Part shown: piece after piece, positions 60,781 to 64,000 of the stretch | How positions within the stretch are numbered: the stretch's first letter is position 1 | Layout of the letters: each line of letters begins with the position of its first letter | NCBI RefSeq assembly: GCF_030014915.1 | Contig: NZ_JAGIXS010000001.1 | Coordinates: forward strand, 1,178,001-1,242,000 | Source of the DNA: Pelomonas sp. V22 | Lineage (GTDB): Bacteria > Pseudomonadota > Gammaproteobacteria > Burkholderiales > Burkholderiaceae_C | Direction of reading: 5' to 3' | Length of the DNA stretch: 64,000 nucleotides | Translations under genes and position numbers: made by a program | Notes under the pieces: model-generated | What the model was told of the DNA's origin: nothing | Seen by the model: only the letters and a program-made list of their open reading frames with translations | The model's database searches: none

Positions 60781-61259
60781 TGCATCTCTCCTACCCGAAC
60801 TCCAATTCCGCCGCACGCGCCCGTCTCACTGCCGCCTTGCGCCGCCAGCGCACCAGCGGCTTCACGCTGATCGAGATGCTCGTGGTGATGGTCATCATCG
60901 GCCTGCTGGCCGGCATCGTCGGGCCGCGCCTGTTCAGCCGGGTTGACACGTCAAAGGTGCAGACCGCCAAGACGCAGATCAAGTCGCTGTCGACATCCCT
61001 GGGCATATTGCAGATTGATATCGGCATGCTGCCGACCGCCAGCGAAGGGCTGAACCTGCTGGTCGAGCCACCGGCCAATGAACCGCAGCGCTCTCTCTGG
61101 CGAGGCCCCTACCTCACCGGCAAACTCCCCCTGGACCCCTGGGGCAGGCCTTACATCTACAAGGTCCCTGGCGAAGCGGGGCAGCCCTACACCATCATGT
61201 CCCTGGGAGCCGACGGCAAGGAAGGTGGCGAAGGCATCAATGCCGATGTGTCTCTTTGA
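60780..61259 (+). CDS. gspG: Major pseudopilin GspG
   Basis: GspG is a 159-residue major pseudopilin and the main subunit of the secretion piston. A long basic leader of about 27 residues ends in S-G, then F-T-L-I-E-M-L-V-V-M-V-I-I-G-L-L. That is the prepilin-peptidase site with Glu5 and the N-terminal helix. The C-terminal domain has the GspG pattern M-L-P-T-A-S-E-G-L, L-P-L-D-P-W-G-R-P-Y and Y-T-I-M-S-L-G-A-D-G-K-E-G-G-E-G, including the calcium-site region. The ATG shares one base with the gspF stop. Confidence 0.96.
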   Translation: MHLSYPNSNSAARARLTAALRRQRTSGFTLIEMLVVMVIIGLLAGIVGPRLFSRVDTSKVQTAKTQIKSLSTSLGILQIDIGMLPTASEGLNLLVEPPANEPQRSLWRGPYLTGKLPLDPWGRPYIYKVPGEAGQPYTIMSLGADGKEGGEGINADVSL

Positions 61260-61776
61260 ACAGGCACGCTTTCGCTCGAGCCCCTGGCCCCTAGCGGCCG
61301 CCAACACGGCCCAGGCGGGCTTCACCTTGCTGGAAATCGTCGTGGTCATGGTGCTGCTTGGCATGATCACCAGTGTCACCTTGCCAGCCATGCAGCGCTG
61401 GCATGATTCCTTGCTCGCGCAGTCGGAAGCCAGTGCCGTGGTCGAGGCATTGCAGGCCGCCGCCTTTTCCGCAGGCGCCAGCAAGCGGACGCTGCAGCTT
61501 GACGCCACCAGCTTTTCACCGGGCGATGCAATAGCACTGCGCCCCACGCCGCTGGGCCAGACGCGCGCCCAGGTCAGCCTGCCTGCCGGTTGGTCCATCT
61601 CCCGGATTTCGCCCGCCGTCTTCCGGGCGGACGGGCTTTGCGAACCCGGCCTCGTGGCGCTGAAGACCTCCCATGAAGCCCGCTTGGTGGTCAGCATCAA
61701 CGGGCCGATTTGCCGGATCAACTGGGCACCTGACCCGAGCGCGCCCGCCACATCGGGCACAGGACGTCAGCGATGA
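61240..61776 (+). CDS. gspH: Minor pseudopilin GspH
   Basis: This 178-residue protein is a minor pseudopilin. A leader of about 25 residues ends A-G, then F-T-L-L-E-I-V-V-V-M-V-L-L-G-M-I with Glu5. A variable globular domain follows, with S-E-A-S-A-V-V-E-A-L-Q-A-A-A at the helix end, as in GspH. Two Cys late in the chain (G-L-C-E and P-I-C-R) may pair. I chose ATG 61240, with AAGG 5 nt before it; the ATG at 61246 is an alternative. It overlaps gspG by 20 bp and gspI by 4 bp. Confidence 0.85.
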   Translation: MPMCLFEQARFRSSPWPLAAANTAQAGFTLLEIVVVMVLLGMITSVTLPAMQRWHDSLLAQSEASAVVEALQAAAFSAGASKRTLQLDATSFSPGDAIALRPTPLGQTRAQVSLPAGWSISRISPAVFRADGLCEPGLVALKTSHEARLVVSINGPICRINWAPDPSAPATSGTGRQR

Positions 61777-62207
61777 TCAAAGCTCGCCGTCAGGCCGGCA
61801 TCAGCCTGATCGAAGTGCTGGCCGCCATGGTGATCTTCAGCACCAGCGCGGTCGTCCTGTTCGACTGGGTCAGCCAGACGGCGAGCCGGCTGGCCAGACT
61901 CAACGTCGAGCAGCAGCAGTTGTTTGGCGAACTGAGCGCGATGGAGTTCCTGCGCGGCCTGAACCCCATGTCCAACCCCAGCGGAAGCATTGGCTTGAAG
62001 GGCGTGAAACTGAGCTGGCAGTCTCAGCCGGAAGGCGTGGAAGCGCCGGTGCGCCGCGCAGCGGGCGGAACAGGCAACTACGTTGTCCAGCTCTACAAGG
62101 TCGAGGTCCTGATGGCGCATGAGCGCGCGGCACCTACGCGGCAGACGCTGTACCTCGCCGGCTGGCGACAGACCACGGAGGTCCGGCGTGACATGCCCTT
62201 CAAGTAG
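61773..62207 (+). CDS. gspI: Minor pseudopilin GspI
   Basis: This 144-residue minor pseudopilin has a short leader (M-I-K-A-R-R-Q-A-G), then I-S-L-I-E-V-L-A-A-M-V-I-F with Glu5. This is the usual GspI opening, in which the residue after the cleavage Gly is Ile or Met rather than Phe. The globular part is small. GspI forms the core of the GspI-J-K tip that starts pseudopilus assembly. It overlaps gspH by 4 bp, and gspJ begins inside its last 20 bp. Confidence 0.88.
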   Translation: MIKARRQAGISLIEVLAAMVIFSTSAVVLFDWVSQTASRLARLNVEQQQLFGELSAMEFLRGLNPMSNPSGSIGLKGVKLSWQSQPEGVEAPVRRAAGGTGNYVVQLYKVEVLMAHERAAPTRQTLYLAGWRQTTEVRRDMPFK

Positions 62208-62844
62208 GCGCTCGCGCGCTCGCGGCATGACCCTGGTCGAGCTGCTGGTAGCCATGATGATTCTCGGCCTGCTGATGACCCTGGTCTCCCAGGCCGTCAA
62301 TCAGGTCACCCAGATCGTCCGCGCGTCGCAGGCCTCATCCAGCGCCCTGCATGGACGCTGGGCAGCGGGTTGGTCCCTGTCGAACATGCTTGCGAACCTG
62401 ACGGCCCCATTTGAAACAAACACCCCCCCGCTGACAGGCACTAGCGACCGGATCAAGGGTTTCAGCACGCTAGGCATCGATTCGCAGTCCGTTGGGGTCG
62501 CTGAGTTCGGCCTCAGCCTGACGCGCATCCAGCCGGATATCGGCGTGAGCTCGAGCACAGGGCAGCAGCCACTCACCGAATTGCGACTCGATGCAGGCGG
62601 CCGCAGCAACCAGGTCGTTGCCCGCTTTGACGGCGCCGCCGAGTTCGCCTTCGTCAACCGCGCCGGCCAGACGCTGGGGCAATGGCCGGCCGGGCCGACC
62701 GTCGGGGTCGATGCCGAGGTGCTACCCAGAGCCATGTTGATCCGCAACCCGCAAAGCGGTGAGGTGCTGATCTGGTACGGATTCCAGGGCGAGACCGCCA
62801 AGCAGGAAGGGCCGGCCAAGCCAATCTGGGAGTTCCAGAAGTGA
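62188..62844 (+). CDS. gspJ: Minor pseudopilin GspJ
   Basis: This 218-residue minor pseudopilin starts at a GTG at 62188, 6 nt after a GGAGG, giving a 13-residue basic leader that ends R-A-R-G. Cleavage would leave M-T-L-V-E-L-L-V-A-M-M-I-L with Glu5. Starting at the later ATG would remove the leader, so the GTG is preferred although it overlaps gspI by 20 bp. The body contains W-S-L-S-N-M-L and ends with I-W-Y-G-F-Q-G-E, consistent with a GspJ or PulJ-like fold. It works with GspI and GspK at the pseudopilus tip. Confidence 0.85.
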   Translation: MTCPSSRRSRARGMTLVELLVAMMILGLLMTLVSQAVNQVTQIVRASQASSSALHGRWAAGWSLSNMLANLTAPFETNTPPLTGTSDRIKGFSTLGIDSQSVGVAEFGLSLTRIQPDIGVSSSTGQQPLTELRLDAGGRSNQVVARFDGAAEFAFVNRAGQTLGQWPAGPTVGVDAEVLPRAMLIRNPQSGEVLIWYGFQGETAKQEGPAKPIWEFQK

Positions 62845-63854
62845 ACGCACGCAAGAGGCGCGGCTTCGCCCTGGTCATCGTGCTCTGGGTCCTGGCAGGC
62901 CTTGCCGTGATCGCCGTTTCTGTCGCCACGCTGACCCGCAATATGGCACTGAATGTGCGACTGTTGCGCGACCGCCTGTCAGCCGAACAGGCCTTCATCA
63001 GCACCAGCAGCCGGATCGCCGTTATTGCATCGACGGCCGCGCCTCAGCGCAGCTCCCTGGACAGCGAGCGTGGCCGACTGTTCGTCGACGGCCGCCTCAC
63101 GCAGGTCTCGGACACGGAGTGGGTGACCCTGCAGGACACGCGCGGGCTGGTCAACCTGAATCGCCCGAATGCACAGCGCCTACTGAAACTGCTGCAGCGC
63201 TGCGGAGCCAGCGAAGCCCAGGCTCAGTCGCTGGCCGACGCGCTGGCCGACTATGTGGATGCCGATTCGCTGAAACGGATCAACGGTGCCGAGACTTTCG
63301 AATACCGAAGCCGCGACCTCGTCGCGCCCAGGAATGCCGAACTGCTCAGCCGCGACGAGCTGTGGCGGGTGTTCGGGTTCGCGGAGATCAGGCCGCGCTG
63401 GAACGCTGCCGGATGCGACAACTTCGTCACCGTCCGCGGCGACAGCTTTGCCAATCGCAACACGTCGCCCTACGAATTGCTGCTGGCCGATGGCTTGACT
63501 GAGGCCTCAGCACGGGCCTTGGTCAACGCCCGTGCCGACGGCCTGCCCAGCCTGGAAATCCAGACCGAGGGCGCGGATCCGTCCAACCCCTTCAACATCG
63601 TCGGCGGCGGGTTTGCAGGGGAAGTCCTGCGGGTTCATCACGAGAAGGCTTCGGTAGAATGGACGCTCGAGTACGAGCTGGAGCTGACACCTCAGCGCAA
63701 CGGCGGCCCCTGGCGTATTCACGAATTGCGTTATCCGAGCAGATTGGCCGACAGGCCCCGCCCGGGCGCACGCATGCCCGCCGTTGATTTTCGAATTCCG
63801 GAACGTGACCGTACCAACCTAGATGCTGCATCTCGCCTACCGTTTGCGAACTGA
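62841..63854 (+). CDS. gspK: Minor pseudopilin GspK
   Basis: This 337-residue protein is the largest minor pseudopilin and caps the pseudopilus. It has a short basic leader (N-A-R-K-R-R-G), then F-A-L-V-I-V-L-W-V-L-A, where position 5 is Val/Ile rather than Glu, the known GspK exception. A large domain follows with L-V-N-L-N-R-P-N (the GspK L-x-N-L-N motif), D-A-L-A-D-Y-V-D-A-D and N-R-N-T-S-P-Y-E-L, a helix-hairpin-helix-like region. Two Cys (about 115 and 193) may pair. The start is GTG 62841, overlapping the gspJ stop. Confidence 0.92.
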   Translation: MNARKRRGFALVIVLWVLAGLAVIAVSVATLTRNMALNVRLLRDRLSAEQAFISTSSRIAVIASTAAPQRSSLDSERGRLFVDGRLTQVSDTEWVTLQDTRGLVNLNRPNAQRLLKLLQRCGASEAQAQSLADALADYVDADSLKRINGAETFEYRSRDLVAPRNAELLSRDELWRVFGFAEIRPRWNAAGCDNFVTVRGDSFANRNTSPYELLLADGLTEASARALVNARADGLPSLEIQTEGADPSNPFNIVGGGFAGEVLRVHHEKASVEWTLEYELELTPQRNGGPWRIHELRYPSRLADRPRPGARMPAVDFRIPERDRTNLDAASRLPFAN

Positions 63855-64000
63855 CGCCCAGGAAGGCGCGCGCCTGTCACCGCTGCCGCGCAAGACCTGG
63901 CGGCCCACGCTGATACTGTCGCGCAGCCTGTGCGTGTTCGAGTCCGTGCCCTGTACAGGGCTCGCCTGGCATGAGCGCTCGAAGTTCGCACGCACGCAGG
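63823..64000 (+). CDS. Start of a further secretion gene, probably GspL-like, cut by the window edge
   Basis: An ATG at 63823 opens a frame that stays open to the window end (59 codons). It begins M-L-H-L-A-Y-R-L and continues with basic, hydrophobic sequence including W-R-P-T-L-I-L-S-R-S. It overlaps the last 32 bp of gspK, as the next gene of a gsp operon would. GspL, or a PilN-type equivalent, is expected here, but too little is visible to confirm. Confidence 0.5.
   Translation, partial: MLHLAYRLRTDAQEGARLSPLPRKTWRPTLILSRSLCVFESVPCTGLAWHERSKFARTQ

Overview
The window is a GC-rich chromosomal segment from a betaproteobacterium of the order Burkholderiales, most likely a Rubrivivax/Roseateles/Ideonella-type relative. 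I infer this from gene order and family resemblance, not from a search. The supporting gene orders are yceD-rpmF-plsX-fabH-fabD-fabG-acpP-fabF and mucD-lepA-lepB-DUF4845-rnc-era-recO-pdxJ-acpS. Other clues are the hemP-led heme locus, a PEP-CTERM protein, and high GC with tightly packed, often ATGA-overlapping genes. I see no rRNA, tRNA, CRISPR array, insertion sequence or prophage.

Layout. 1-2.4 kb: the end of an outer-membrane barrel gene, a VOC-fold protein and a lone ureG. 2.4-11.6 kb: an iron/heme module. bfr and bfd (iron storage and release) run left. hemP, a TonB-dependent heme receptor, hmuS, hmuT, hmuU, hmuV and a tonB-like gene run right from a Fur-box-like site, followed by a DUF2325 gene. 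11.7-14.3 kb: a semialdehyde dehydrogenase and a PEP-CTERM 'choice-of-anchor A' surface protein. 14.3-17.5 kb: an rluC-HAD phosphatase-Rieske-S49 peptidase operon on the minus strand. 17.5-21.2 kb: rne with a leader of about 650 nt and a proline/arginine-rich tail, closed by a strong terminator. Then comes a POT-family peptide transporter.

22.9-39.1 kb is a long minus-strand housekeeping block: fatty acid and phospholipid synthesis, L32, then the HtrA protease, LepA, signal peptidase, RNase III, Era, RecO, PdxJ and AcpS. The rpoE-rseA-rseB genes that often sit between fabF and mucD in related genomes are not there. The roughly 500-bp mucD-lepA gap holds two tandem DnaA boxes and a very clear terminator. 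39.1-42 kb: maf, a tetrapyrrole-methylase-family methyltransferase and a DEAD-box helicase.

42-54.6 kb is an exopolysaccharide cluster of the Wzx/Wzy type: WecA-like initiating transferase, SLBB export protein, Wzz-type co-polymerase, flippase, polymerase, three glycosyltransferases and an asparagine synthetase-like amidotransferase. 54.7-64 kb is a type II secretion locus. gspE and a SoxY-like gene point left; gspF-G-H-I-J-K and the start of a further gene point right. Between the two arms is a gene for a 631-residue secreted protein with its own promoter region and terminator. The arrangement suggests the secreted protein may be a dedicated substrate of this secretion system; that is inference.
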